Below, piece after piece: positions 7,624 through 14,852 of a stretch of 64,000 nt of DNA; the first letter of the stretch is position 1, and every line of letters begins with the position of its first letter. The translations under genes and the position numbers were made by a program. The stretch comes from a bacterium (GTDB lineage: Bacteria > Bacillota > Bacilli > Lactobacillales > Streptococcaceae), in the NCBI GenBank assembly GCA_905221205.1, contig CAJNCG010000004.1:124001-188000 (forward strand), read 5' to 3'. The notes beneath the pieces were generated by a model. That model did no database searches. It saw nothing but the letters and a program-made list of their open reading frames with translations, and was not told the DNA's origin.

Positions 7624-8640
7624 ATGAAGTTATTGTCTATCGCCATTCCTAGCTACAATGCTGCAGCCTATCTTCATTACTGTGTGGAGTCGCTAGTGAT
7701 TGGTGGTGAGCAAGTTGAGATTTTGATTATCAATGACGGGTCTCAGGACCAGACTCAGGAAATCGCTGAGCGTTTAGCCAGCAAGTATCCTAACATCGTT
7801 AGAGCCATTTATCAGGAAAATAAGGGCCATGGCGGTGCTGTCAATCGTGGCTTGGCAGAGGCTTCTGGTCGTTATTTTAAAGTGGTTGATAGTGATGACT
7901 GGGTGGATCCCCGTGCTTACCTGAAAATTTTGGAGACCTTGCAGGAATTAGAGAGTGAAGGTCAAGAGGTGGATGCCTTTGTGACCAATTTTGTCTATGA
8001 AAAGGAAGGTCAGTCTCGTAAGAAGAGTATGAGTTACGAGTCAGTCTTACCTGTCCAGCAGATTTTTGGCTGGGACCAGGTCGGAAATTTCTCAAAAGGC
8101 CAGTATATCATGATGCACTCGCTGATTTATCGGACAGATTTGTTGCGAGCCAGCCAGTTCCAACTGCCTGAGCATACTTTTTATGTCGATAATCTCTTTG
8201 TCTTTACTCCTCTTCAGCAGGTCAAGACCATGTACTATCTGCCTGTTGACTTTTATCGTTATTTGATTGGGCGTGAGGATCAGTCTGTCAATGAGCAAGT
8301 GATGATTAAACGCATTGACCAGCAACTCAAGGTCAATCGACTCTTGGTAGACCAGCTTGATTTGTCCAAAGTAAGCCATCCCAAAATGCGAGAATACCTG
8401 CTGAATCACATTGAGATTACGACGGTTATTTCTAGCGCCTTGCTCAATCGAGCAGGTACAGCAGAGCATCTGGCCAAAAAACGGGAGCTGTGGACCTATA
8501 TTCAGCAGGAAAATCCAGAGGTCTTTCAGGCTATTCGCAAGACCATGTTGAGTCGTTTGACCAAACACTCCGTCTTGCCAGCTCGCAAACTTTCCAATGT
8601 CGTCTATCAAATCACCAAATCTGTTTATGGATTTAATTAA
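7624..8640 (+). CDS. Family 2 glycosyltransferase
   Basis: 338 residues, start preceded by AAAGGAG. The GT-A fold begins at residue 1 with LSIAIPSYNAAAYL, the nucleotide-sugar site IINDGSQDQT, and the metal-binding DxD-type motif VVDSDDWVD near residue 95. The C-terminal ~130 residues are helical and family-specific, with no obvious membrane anchor. It should transfer a sugar from an NDP-donor on the inner face of the membrane. The gene is monocistronic by its flanking signals and sits directly upstream of pavB in the same order as in pneumococcus. Donor and acceptor are unknown. Confidence 0.85.
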   Translation: MKLLSIAIPSYNAAAYLHYCVESLVIGGEQVEILIINDGSQDQTQEIAERLASKYPNIVRAIYQENKGHGGAVNRGLAEASGRYFKVVDSDDWVDPRAYLKILETLQELESEGQEVDAFVTNFVYEKEGQSRKKSMSYESVLPVQQIFGWDQVGNFSKGQYIMMHSLIYRTDLLRASQFQLPEHTFYVDNLFVFTPLQQVKTMYYLPVDFYRYLIGREDQSVNEQVMIKRIDQQLKVNRLLVDQLDLSKVSHPKMREYLLNHIEITTVISSALLNRAGTAEHLAKKRELWTYIQQENPEVFQAIRKTMLSRLTKHSVLPARKLSNVVYQITKSVYGFN

Positions 8641-8662
8641 TATAAGTATTTTATAAGAGGGA

Positions 8663-8717
8663 TTTAAGAAAAATTTTAACTTTTTCTTAATCCTTTTTAA
8701 TTTTAGGAGATTATACT
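8663..8717 (+). promoter_or_regulatory. pavB promoter with phased TTAA repeats (candidate TCS08/SaeR-like site)
   Basis: TTTAAC (8675-8680), CTTAAT (8686-8691) and TTTAAT (8696-8701) are spaced 11 and 10 bases; TATACT (8712-8717) follows ten bases later. The first two copies fit TTAA-N7-TTAA, close to the SaeR consensus GTTAA-N6-GTTAA. TCS08, encoded just downstream, is the SaeRS-like system reported to control pavB. Confidence 0.5.
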
Positions 8718-8755
8718 AGAGTCATCAAATAAAGAAAAACTCTAAGGAGAATCCT

Positions 8756-11467
8756 ATGAAATTCAATCCAAATCAAAGATATACTCGTTGGTCTATTCGC
8801 CGTCTTAGTGTCGGTGTTGCCTCAGTTGTTGTGGCCAGTGGCTTCTTTGTTCTAGTTGGGCAACCAAGTTCGGTACGTGCCGATGTAGTCAATCCGACCC
8901 CTGCTCAAGTCGTGCCAGACGCTGCTTCGGTGAGTGAAAAGAGCGACTTACCAGCAGAACTTCTCAAAGAAGCAGTCGATACAGCTCTTCCTTCAGAACA
9001 GGCAGAGTCAGCACCCAAAGCAAGCTTGGATACTACAAGCTCTCCAGAAAAAACGGATGTAGCTGCTAAAGACCAAGTAGTAGCACCTAAAGAAGAAGTG
9101 CAAGCAAAACCAGAGTCTAAGAAAGAAACAGAAGATGCGGTTAAACCTACGACAAATCCTGCTCCTGCAGTTACTGGACAAGACCGTGAAGCAAATGAAG
9201 CTCAACCAGCAACCACTCCAGCCGAAGTTCAAAAAGGCGTGGCTGACAATACCAAAGACACAGTAGACGTCCCAGCTGCATATTTGGACAAAGCCAACTT
9301 CCCAGGTCCATTCACAGCAGGTGTCAACCAAGTCATCCCATACGAATTCTTCGCCGGAGACGGTATGTTAACTCGTTTGATTTTGAAAGCTTCTGACAAG
9401 GCCCCATGGTCAGATAATGGTTCAGCTAAAAATCCAGCTCTCCCACCAGTAGAAAACTTGGGCAAAGGTCTCTATTTCTATGAAGTAGATTTGGCAGGAA
9501 CTCAAGGTAAATCTGACAAAGACCTTCTTGACCTCTTGAAACAAAACGGCACTCAAAGCTACAAAGCTACCATCAAGGTGTATGGTGCGAAAGATGGCAA
9601 GGCAGATTTGAATAATCTCGTAGCGACTAAAGGTTTGGATGTTAACTTGAATGGCTTAACTACCCCAGCTGAAGTTCAAAAAGGCGTGGCTGATAATACC
9701 AAAGACACAGTAGACGTTCCAGCCACTTACTTGGACAAAGCCAACTTCCCAGGTCCATTCACAGCTGGTGTCAACCAAGTTATTCCATATGAATTCTTCG
9801 CCGGTGACGGTATGTTGACTCGCCTTATCTTGAAAGCCTCAGACAAGGCTCCATGGTCAGACAACGGTTCAGCCAAAAATCTTGCTATCCCACCAGTAGA
9901 GAAATTGGGCAAAGGCCTCTACTTCTATGAAGTGGATTTGGCAGGTACCCAAGGTAAATCTGATAAAGATTTGTTGGACCTCTTGAAACAAAACGGTACG
10001 CAAAGCTATAAAGCCACTATCAAGGTGTACGGTGCCAAAGATGGCAAGGCTGATTTGAGCAATCTCGTAGCGACTAAAAATTTGGATGTTAATTTGAATG
10101 GCTTGACTACCCCAACGGAAGTACAAAAAGGCGTGGCTGATAATACCAAAGACACAGTAGACGTTCCAGCCACTTACTTGGACAAAGCCAACTTCCCAGG
10201 TCCATTCACAGCTGGTGTCAACCAAGTTATTCCATATGAATTCTTCGCCGGTGACGGTATGTTGACTCGCCTTATCTTGAAAGCCTCAGACAAGGCTCCA
10301 TGGTCAGACAACGGTTCAGCCAAAAATCCTGCTATCCCACCAGTAGAGAAATTGGGCAAAGGCCTCTACTTCTATGAAGTGGATTTGGCAGGTACCCAAG
10401 GTAAATCTGATAAAGATTTGTTGGACCTCTTGAAACAAAACGGTACGCAAAGTTATAAAGCAACAATTAAGGTGTACGGTGCTAAAGATGGCAAGGCTGA
10501 TTTGACAAATCTAGTAGCTACAAAAGATTTGGATGTCAATTTGAATGGCTTGACCACCCCAGCCGAAGTACAAAAAGGCGTGGCTGATAATACCAAAGAC
10601 ACAGTAGACGTTCCAGCTACTTACTTGGATAAAGCCAATTTCCCAGGCCCATTCACAGCCGGTGTCAACCAAGTCATTCCATATGAATTCTTCGCCGGTG
10701 ACGGTATGTTAACCCGCCTTATCTTGAAAGCCTCAGACAAGGCTCCATGGTCAGATAACGGTTCAGCCAAAAATCCCGCTCTTCCACCAGTAGAAAAATT
10801 AGGCAAAGGCCTTTACTTCTATGAAGTGGATTTGGCAGGCACCCAAGGTAAATCTGATAAAGAGCTTCTAGACCTCTTGAAACAAAACGGCACTCAAAGC
10901 TACAAGGCAACCATCAAAGTGTACGGTGCGAAAGATGGTAAGGCTGATTTGAGTAACCTCGTAGCGACTAAGGATTTGACAGTGAACTTGAATGGATATC
11001 AGTCTCTTACTCCGATGCAATCAGGCTTCGTCCCATCTTCTAATGGTTCAGCTATGCCGACTCCAATGATGAATAGTCATCAAGATGCGTCTAAGATGAA
11101 CGCTCAAATGCCAAGTGCTCATCAAGATGAGATGAAATCTCAAATGTCAGCCGCTAGTCAGGATAAGATGATGCCTAACAAAGAGCAGGACAAAACCATG
11201 AATGCTAGCCAGCCTATGGTAACACCAAGCATGAAACAAGATCAAGCTCCAGCAGCCTCAAGCAAAATGTCTGATGAAGGCAAGATGGCAGCTAATAACA
11301 AGATGTCAAATCCAATGATGGCTGATCAAATGAAAGAGCAAAAAGACATGCTTCCATATACTGGTGAAGCTCAAACATCAATGGCTACTCTTGGATTCGT
11401 TGGACTCGCCTTGGCAGGACTATTAGGTGGCCTCGGTTTGAAAGCTAAAAAAGAGGAAAATGACTAG
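8756..11467 (+). CDS. pavB: PavB: LPxTG-anchored SSURE-repeat adhesin
   Basis: 903 residues. A YSIRK-like signal region (RYTRWSIRRLSVGVASV, 8-24) directs secretion at the septum. An Ala/Pro/Glu-rich spacer (about 45-155) precedes four tandem SSURE repeats of exactly 149 residues (about 156-751), each starting with PAEVQKGVADNTKDTVDVPA or a close variant. A roughly 110-residue stalk with 20 methionines and no cysteine follows, then the sortase signal LPYTGEAQTS, a hydrophobic helix and KAKKEEND. SSURE repeats bind fibronectin and plasminogen in pneumococcal PavB. Repeat number varies between strains. The TCS08 operon follows, as in pneumococcus. Repeats 2 and 3 are nearly identical in DNA. Confidence 0.9.
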   Translation: MKFNPNQRYTRWSIRRLSVGVASVVVASGFFVLVGQPSSVRADVVNPTPAQVVPDAASVSEKSDLPAELLKEAVDTALPSEQAESAPKASLDTTSSPEKTDVAAKDQVVAPKEEVQAKPESKKETEDAVKPTTNPAPAVTGQDREANEAQPATTPAEVQKGVADNTKDTVDVPAAYLDKANFPGPFTAGVNQVIPYEFFAGDGMLTRLILKASDKAPWSDNGSAKNPALPPVENLGKGLYFYEVDLAGTQGKSDKDLLDLLKQNGTQSYKATIKVYGAKDGKADLNNLVATKGLDVNLNGLTTPAEVQKGVADNTKDTVDVPATYLDKANFPGPFTAGVNQVIPYEFFAGDGMLTRLILKASDKAPWSDNGSAKNLAIPPVEKLGKGLYFYEVDLAGTQGKSDKDLLDLLKQNGTQSYKATIKVYGAKDGKADLSNLVATKNLDVNLNGLTTPTEVQKGVADNTKDTVDVPATYLDKANFPGPFTAGVNQVIPYEFFAGDGMLTRLILKASDKAPWSDNGSAKNPAIPPVEKLGKGLYFYEVDLAGTQGKSDKDLLDLLKQNGTQSYKATIKVYGAKDGKADLTNLVATKDLDVNLNGLTTPAEVQKGVADNTKDTVDVPATYLDKANFPGPFTAGVNQVIPYEFFAGDGMLTRLILKASDKAPWSDNGSAKNPALPPVEKLGKGLYFYEVDLAGTQGKSDKELLDLLKQNGTQSYKATIKVYGAKDGKADLSNLVATKDLTVNLNGYQSLTPMQSGFVPSSNGSAMPTPMMNSHQDASKMNAQMPSAHQDEMKSQMSAASQDKMMPNKEQDKTMNASQPMVTPSMKQDQAPAASSKMSDEGKMAANNKMSNPMMADQMKEQKDMLPYTGEAQTSMATLGFVGLALAGLLGGLGLKAKKEEND
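9221..11008 (+). repeat. Four exact 447-bp tandem SSURE repeats inside pavB
   Basis: Units 9221-9667, 9668-10114, 10115-10561 and 10562-11008 are all 447 bp, so no frame drift has occurred. Units 2 and 3 differ at only a handful of positions over their first ~330 bp; units 1 and 4 differ by many synonymous changes. Confidence 0.9.
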
Positions 11468-11541
11468 TCTAACTACAGACTTTCTATCTAGGATTTGAAA
11501 AATCCAGATATCGTTTAGAATGTTCGTAAAGTGATTAAAAT

Positions 11542-11576
11542 AGTGTTATACTATTGTGGTATAGCACTGTTTTTTT
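11542..11576 (+). terminator. A/T-rich hairpin between pavB and TCS08 (terminator or attenuator)
   Basis: AGTGTTATAC (11542-11551), a 7-base loop, GTATAGCACT (11559-11568) and a T run. It ends 14 bases before the response-regulator ATG. The left arm also contains TATACT-like sequence, so it may double as a weak promoter. It could end pavB transcripts or allow partial read-through into the regulator genes. Confidence 0.6.
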
Positions 11577-11590
11577 CAAAGGAGAGACAG

Positions 11591-12286
11591 ATGGGAAAGA
11601 CAATTTTACTCGTTGACGACGAGGTAGAAATCACAGATATTCATCAACGCTATCTGGTTCAAGCAGGGTATCAGGTTTTGGTGGCTCATGATGGAGTAGA
11701 GGCCTTAGAAATCTTCAAGCGAAAACCGATTGATTTGATTATTACAGATATCATGATGCCTCGGATGGATGGCTATGATTTGATTAGTGAGGTCCAGTAT
11801 CAATCTCCAGATCAGCCTTTTCTCTTTATCACGGCTAAGACCAGTGAGCAGGACAAGATTTATGGCCTGAGCTTAGGGGCAGATGACTTTATTGCCAAGC
11901 CCTTTAGCCCTCGTGAGCTGGTTTTGCGTGTCCACAATATCTTGCGTCGCCTTCATCGTGGAGGTGAGACAGAGGTTGTCAGTCTCGGGGATTTACGGAT
12001 GAATCACGGTAGCCATGAGGTCCAAGTTGGAGATGTGGCGCTTGATTTGACAGTCAAATCCTTCGAACTTCTATGGCTTTTAGCCAGCAATCCAGAGCGC
12101 GTTTTCTCTAAGACAGATCTCTATGAAAAGGTCTGGCAAGAAGATTATGTGGATGATACCAATACCTTGAATGTTCATATTCATGCTCTTCGACAGGAGT
12201 TGGCTAAACATGCCAGTGCAGCAACGCCCACCATCAAAACCGTCTGGGGCTTGGGCTACAAAATTGAGAAAGCACGAGGTAGTTAA
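11591..12286 (+). CDS. rr08: Response regulator of TCS08 (OmpR/SaeR-like)
   Basis: 231 residues; the ATG at 11591 follows AAAGGAGAGACAG, whereas an in-frame start at 11531 would lie before the hairpin. The receiver domain has the acidic pair DD (9-10), phospho-acceptor D53 in IITDIMMPRMDG, T/K positions in FITAKT and IAKPF. The C-terminal winged helix ends LNVHIHALRQEL...IKTVWGLGYKIE, diagnostic of the OmpR/PhoB class. In pneumococcus this regulator belongs to TCS08 and affects pavB and pilus genes. Its stop overlaps the kinase start by one base (TAATG), so the two are translationally coupled. Confidence 0.9.
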   Translation: MGKTILLVDDEVEITDIHQRYLVQAGYQVLVAHDGVEALEIFKRKPIDLIITDIMMPRMDGYDLISEVQYQSPDQPFLFITAKTSEQDKIYGLSLGADDFIAKPFSPRELVLRVHNILRRLHRGGETEVVSLGDLRMNHGSHEVQVGDVALDLTVKSFELLWLLASNPERVFSKTDLYEKVWQEDYVDDTNTLNVHIHALRQELAKHASAATPTIKTVWGLGYKIEKARGS

Positions 12287-13338
12287 TGAAATTAAAAAGT
12301 TATATTTTAGTGGGGTATATCATTTCAACACTCCTAACGATTATCGTGGTTTTTTGGGCTATCCAGCGCATGTTAATTGAGCAAAGAGAAATTTATTTCT
12401 TGATTGGCATGACTTTAATCGCAAGTTTTGTCGGTGCTGGGATTAGTCTCTTTCTCCTATCGCCTGTCTTTACATCATTGGCCAAACTTAAGGAACATGC
12501 CAAGCGAGTAGCGGACAAAGATTTTCCTTCAAATCTAGAGGTTCAAGGGCCTGCAGAATTTCAGCAGTTAGGACAAGCCTTCAATGAAATGTCCCATGAT
12601 TTGCAGGCAACCTTCAATTCTTTGGAAGAAAGCGAACGAGAAAAGGGATTAATGATTGCCCAGCTATCGCATGATATCAAGACTCCCATCACTTCGATTC
12701 AAGCGACGGTAGAAGGGATTTTGGATGGAGTTATCAAGGAAGGAGAACAGGACCATTATCTAGCAACCATTGGACGCCAGACCGAAAGACTCAATAAACT
12801 GGTTGAAGAATTGAATTTTTTGACCCTAAATACAGCTAGAAATCAGGCGGAGACGACTAGTAAAGACAGCATTTTTCTGGATCAGCTCTTGATTGAGTGC
12901 ATGAGTGAATTTCAGTTCTTGATTGAGCAGGAGGAGCGAGACGTCCACTTGCAGGTGATCCCAGAGTCTGCCCGGATTGAAGGAGATTATGCCAAGCTTT
13001 CTCGCATCTTGGTGAATCTGGTCAATAACGCTTTTAAATACTCAGCTCCAGGAACCAAGCTGGAAGTGGTGGCTAAGCTGGAAAATAACCAGCTTTCAAT
13101 CAGTGTGACCGATGAGGGACAGGGGATTGCCCCAGAGGATTTGGAGAATATTTTCAAACGCCTTTATCGCGTCGAAACTTCGCGCAATATGAAAACAGGT
13201 GGTCATGGCTTAGGCCTTGCGATTGCGCGTGAATTGGCCCATCAATTGGGTGGAGAAATCACAGTTATCAGCCAGTACGGCCTCGGAAGCACCTTTACCC
13301 TCCTTCTCAATCTCTCTGGCAGTGAAAATAAAGCTTAA
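12286..13338 (+). CDS. hk08: Sensor histidine kinase of TCS08
   Basis: 350 residues. Two membrane helices (about 6-26 and 38-60) are separated by only ~10 external residues, so this is an intramembrane-sensing type with almost no extracellular domain, as in SaeS. HAMP follows (about 62-115), then HisKA with the phospho-acceptor H129 in LSHDIKTPITSI, and HATPase_c with N box NLVNNAFKYS, G1 DEGQGI and G2 GGHGLGLAIAREL. It phosphorylates the upstream regulator. The start overlaps the regulator stop. A stimulus cannot be inferred; SaeS-like kinases respond to membrane-active peptides. Confidence 0.9.
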   Translation: MKLKSYILVGYIISTLLTIIVVFWAIQRMLIEQREIYFLIGMTLIASFVGAGISLFLLSPVFTSLAKLKEHAKRVADKDFPSNLEVQGPAEFQQLGQAFNEMSHDLQATFNSLEESEREKGLMIAQLSHDIKTPITSIQATVEGILDGVIKEGEQDHYLATIGRQTERLNKLVEELNFLTLNTARNQAETTSKDSIFLDQLLIECMSEFQFLIEQEERDVHLQVIPESARIEGDYAKLSRILVNLVNNAFKYSAPGTKLEVVAKLENNQLSISVTDEGQGIAPEDLENIFKRLYRVETSRNMKTGGHGLGLAIARELAHQLGGEITVISQYGLGSTFTLLLNLSGSENKA

Positions 13339-13344
13339 AACCCC

Positions 13345-13373
13345 TTTACAAATCCAGTCATTCATGGTAAAAT
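13345..13373 (+). promoter_or_regulatory. Promoter of rpsD
   Basis: TTTACA (13345-13350), 17-base spacer, TGG-TAAAAT (-10 at 13368-13373). Predicted start near 13380, leaving a ~150-base leader. Confidence 0.75.
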
Positions 13374-13379
13374 GGATTT

Positions 13380-13532
13380 TGTGTGAAATATCAGCAGGAA
13401 AGCATGAAGCTCGTCAACAGGTGTCTTATGATAAGTAACCTTGGCTGTTTAGGCGAAGGGCATCTGCACGAATCAGGGCTTTCTAAGTGACTATTTCCAC
13501 CGAAATATTATTTATATCAGGAGGACATTCAC
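13380..13532 (+). promoter_or_regulatory. Long 5' leader of rpsD, candidate S4 autoregulatory site
   Basis: About 150 untranslated bases separate the promoter from the ribosome site (AGGAGG at 13520-13525). Firmicute rpsD genes commonly carry a leader bound by S4 itself. Short complementary segments are present, but I did not fold it into the published S4 pseudoknot, so the call rests on position and length. Confidence 0.35.
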
Positions 13533-14144
13533 ATGTCACGTTATACAGGACCATCTTGGAAACAAGCTCGTCGCCTTGGCCTTTCACTTACAGGTACAGG
13601 TAAAGAATTGGCACGTCGTAACTACGTACCAGGACAACACGGACCAAACAACCGTTCTAAATTGTCAGAATACGGTTTGCAATTGGCTGAAAAACAAAAA
13701 CTTCGTTTCACTTACGGTGTAGGTGAAAAACAATTCCGTAACTTGTTCGTACAAGCTACAAAAATCAAAGGCGGAATCCTAGGTTTCAACTTCATGCTTC
13801 TTTTGGAACGTCGTTTGGATAACGTTGTTTACCGTCTTGGTCTTGCGACTACTCGTCGTCAAGCTCGTCAATTCGTAAACCACGGTCACATCCTTGTTGA
13901 CGGAAAACGCGTTGATATCCCATCATACCGCGTAACTCCAGGTCAAGTGATCTCAGTTCGTGAAAAATCATTGAAAGTTCCAGCTATCCTTGAAGCAGTA
14001 GAAGCTACTCTTGGACGTCCAGCATTCGTATCATTCGACGCTGAAAAATTGGAAGGTTCATTGACTCGTTTGCCAGAACGCGACGAAATCAACCCAGAAA
14101 TCAACGAAGCACTTGTCGTTGAATTCTACAACAAAATGCTTTAA
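13533..14144 (+). CDS. rpsD: 30S ribosomal protein S4
   Basis: 203 residues, full length. It starts [16 protein letters not shown] and carries the S4 RNA-binding domain (about 93-155, [37 protein letters not shown]). S4 is a primary 16S rRNA binder that nucleates 30S assembly and regulates its own synthesis. The protein contains no cysteine, so it is the zinc-free form. Codon use is strongly biased, as expected for high expression. Monocistronic, with its own promoter and terminator. Confidence 0.97.
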   Translation: MSRYTGPSWKQARRLGLSLTGTGKELARRNYVPGQHGPNNRSKLSEYGLQLAEKQKLRFTYGVGEKQFRNLFVQATKIKGGILGFNFMLLLERRLDNVVYRLGLATTRRQARQFVNHGHILVDGKRVDIPSYRVTPGQVISVREKSLKVPAILEAVEATLGRPAFVSFDAEKLEGSLTRLPERDEINPEINEALVVEFYNKML

Positions 14145-14163
14145 TTTTAAGATATATCTTACA

Positions 14164-14188
14164 GAAAGCCTACAACAGTGGGCTTTTT
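14164..14188 (+). terminator. Terminator of rpsD
   Basis: AAAGCCTAC-AACA-GTGGGCTTT followed by T; one G-U pair. Confidence 0.85.
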
Positions 14189-14281
14189 GCTTTGTCTTAA
14201 AATGTTGATTTCTGGGTTTGTTTAGAGATTTGCTAGTAAGGTTATTTGTGTATCTAAGTCTATCTATTCCAAGAATTATGT

Positions 14282-14349
14282 GATGTTGATGATATAAATC
14301 TGGTATGATATAATATTCTGGCCCCCTCACTTTAAGGAAGGGAGGTGTT
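14282..14349 (+). repeat. Duplicated promoter/leader segment, copy 1 (toxin locus 1)
   Basis: 68 bp (14282-14349) that recur at 14589-14656 with a single difference (C/T). The segment holds the toxin promoter TTGATG-N17-TATAAT (14286-14314, TGn-extended), the leader and the Shine-Dalgarno GGGAGGTG. It marks a tandem duplication with a 307-base offset. Confidence 0.95.
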
Positions 14350-14373
14350 GCCGATGTTAGAAATTATCATCAC
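14347..14373 (+). repeat. Direct repeat DR-a of toxin locus 1, over the toxin start codon
   Basis: GTTGCCGATGTTAGA plus AATTATCATCAC, spanning the end of the Shine-Dalgarno spacer and the first codons. A near-copy lies at 14505-14531. RNA made leftwards from 14534 is therefore complementary in trans to this start region. Confidence 0.85.
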
Positions 14374-14449
14374 AATTTTTCTAGCACCCTTAGTAGTCAA
14401 TATTTTGACAACCTTGTTTGAGAAATGGCTTAACTCACGCAAGAAATAA
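14354..14449 (+). CDS. Fst-family type I toxin, copy 1
   Basis: 31 residues: MLEIIITIFLAPLVVNILTT followed by LFEKWLNSRKK. A single N-terminal membrane helix containing a conserved Pro, then a Trp and a charged tail, is the hallmark of the Fst/Ldr toxins typified by the par locus of plasmid pAD1. These peptides insert in the membrane and stop growth when overproduced. GGGAGGTG lies six bases before the ATG. Everything expected of a par locus surrounds it: strong promoter (14286-14314), bidirectional terminator (14471-14504), convergent antisense promoter (14541-14569) and a direct repeat of the start region. It was too short for routine gene calling. Toxicity itself is inferred from the family. 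Confidence 0.88.
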   Translation: MLEIIITIFLAPLVVNILTTLFEKWLNSRKK

Positions 14450-14470
14450 CCTTTAAGGGGCAATAAGCCA

Positions 14471-14504
14471 AAAAAACCTCAACGCGGGAACGTTGGGGCT
14501 TTTT
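14471..14504. terminator. Bidirectional terminator shared by toxin and antitoxin RNAs, locus 1
   Basis: A run, CCTCAACG, 5-base loop, CGTTGGGG, T run. It can end the rightward toxin mRNA and the leftward antisense RNA, giving a shared region of base-pairing, as in pAD1 par. Confidence 0.85.
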
Positions 14505-14531
14505 GTTGCCTTGTTAGACAATTATCATCAC
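14505..14531 (+). repeat. Direct repeat DR-b of toxin locus 1, within the antisense RNA
   Basis: GTTGCCTTGTTAGAC plus AATTATCATCAC; 27 bases, near-identical to 14347-14373. Confidence 0.85.
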
Positions 14532-14540
14532 TATAATCCA

Positions 14541-14569
14541 ATTCTAACACAACCCCTCCGATATTTCAA
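14541..14569 (-). promoter_or_regulatory. Antisense RNA promoter, locus 1
   Basis: TTGAAA-N17-TAGAAT with a TGn extension on the minus strand. The same geometry recurs at locus 2. Confidence 0.85.
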
Positions 14570-14588
14570 GTTTTTATTTTTTATACAC

Positions 14589-14656
14589 GATGTTGATGAT
14601 ATAAATCTGGTATGATATAATATTTTGGCCCCCTCACTTTAAGGAAGGGAGGTGTT
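14589..14656 (+). repeat. Duplicated promoter/leader segment, copy 2 (toxin locus 2)
   Basis: One base different from 14282-14349. Promoter TTGATG (14593-14598), 17-base spacer, TATAAT (14616-14621). Confidence 0.95.
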
Positions 14657-14668
14657 ATATATGCTAGA
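14654..14668 (+). repeat. Direct repeat DR-a of toxin locus 2, over the start codon
   Basis: GTTATATATGCTAGA, identical to 14813-14827. A second weaker match (TTTCCCTTT) follows both copies. Confidence 0.85.
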
Positions 14669-14753
14669 GTTACTTTCCCTTTTTCTAGCTCCGTTACTTG
14701 TTAACGTACTATCTGAGCTTTTCAAGCTATGGATAAAGAGACGTAGCAAGTAA
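14661..14753 (+). CDS. Fst-family type I toxin, copy 2
   Basis: 30 residues: MLELLSLFLAPLLVNVLSEL followed by FKLWIKRRSK. It shares the FLAPLxVNxL core, single Trp and basic tail of copy 1 but differs at roughly half the positions. GGGAGGTG precedes the ATG by about seven bases. Its promoter and leader are almost identical to copy 1, whereas the start region and the 3' half have diverged, so the two antitoxins should be specific for their own toxin. Flanked by a bidirectional terminator (14778-14811) and antisense promoter (14853-14881). Toxic activity is inferred from the family. Confidence 0.87.
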   Translation: MLELLSLFLAPLLVNVLSELFKLWIKRRSK

Positions 14754-14777
14754 CTTTTAACCCCTTAAGAGGGTAGC

Positions 14778-14811
14778 AAAAAACCCCATCGGTGGCACGG
14801 TGGGGCTTTTT
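14778..14811. terminator. Bidirectional terminator of toxin locus 2
   Basis: A run, CCCCATCG, loop, CGGTGGGG (one G-U), T run. Confidence 0.85.
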
Positions 14812-14812
14812 A

Positions 14813-14827
14813 GTTATATATGCTAGA
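14813..14827 (+). repeat. Direct repeat DR-b of toxin locus 2
   Basis: GTTATATATGCTAGA, exact copy of 14654-14668. Confidence 0.85.
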
Positions 14828-14852
14828 AGCATTATTTTCCCTTTATGCTTTC

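Larger units (their letters stand above)
14471..14534 (-). ncRNA. Antitoxin antisense RNA, locus 1 (RNA II-like)
   Basis: The minus-strand promoter TTGAAA (14564-14569), 17-base spacer, TGT-TAGAAT (14541-14546) predicts a start near 14534 and a ~64-nt RNA ending at the shared terminator. That matches the ~65-nt RNA II of pAD1. It pairs with the toxin mRNA through the terminator stem and through the repeat at 14505-14531, whose partner covers the toxin start codon. Confidence 0.82.
14778..14846 (-). ncRNA. Antitoxin antisense RNA, locus 2
   Basis: The minus-strand promoter at 14853-14881 predicts a start near 14846 and a ~69-nt RNA ending at the shared terminator. It contains the complement of GTTATATATGCTAGA, which covers the start codon of toxin 2. 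Confidence 0.8.

Noticed and set aside
9008..10910. Long open frames on the minus strand within pavB
   Set aside because: They recur once per 447-bp repeat, lack ribosome sites and promoters, and are reverse-strand shadows of the repeat codons.
9221..11008. Regularly repeated DNA that could be mistaken for a CRISPR-like or satellite array
   Set aside because: The 447-bp period is in frame, codes for SSURE domains of a surface protein throughout, and has no spacers.
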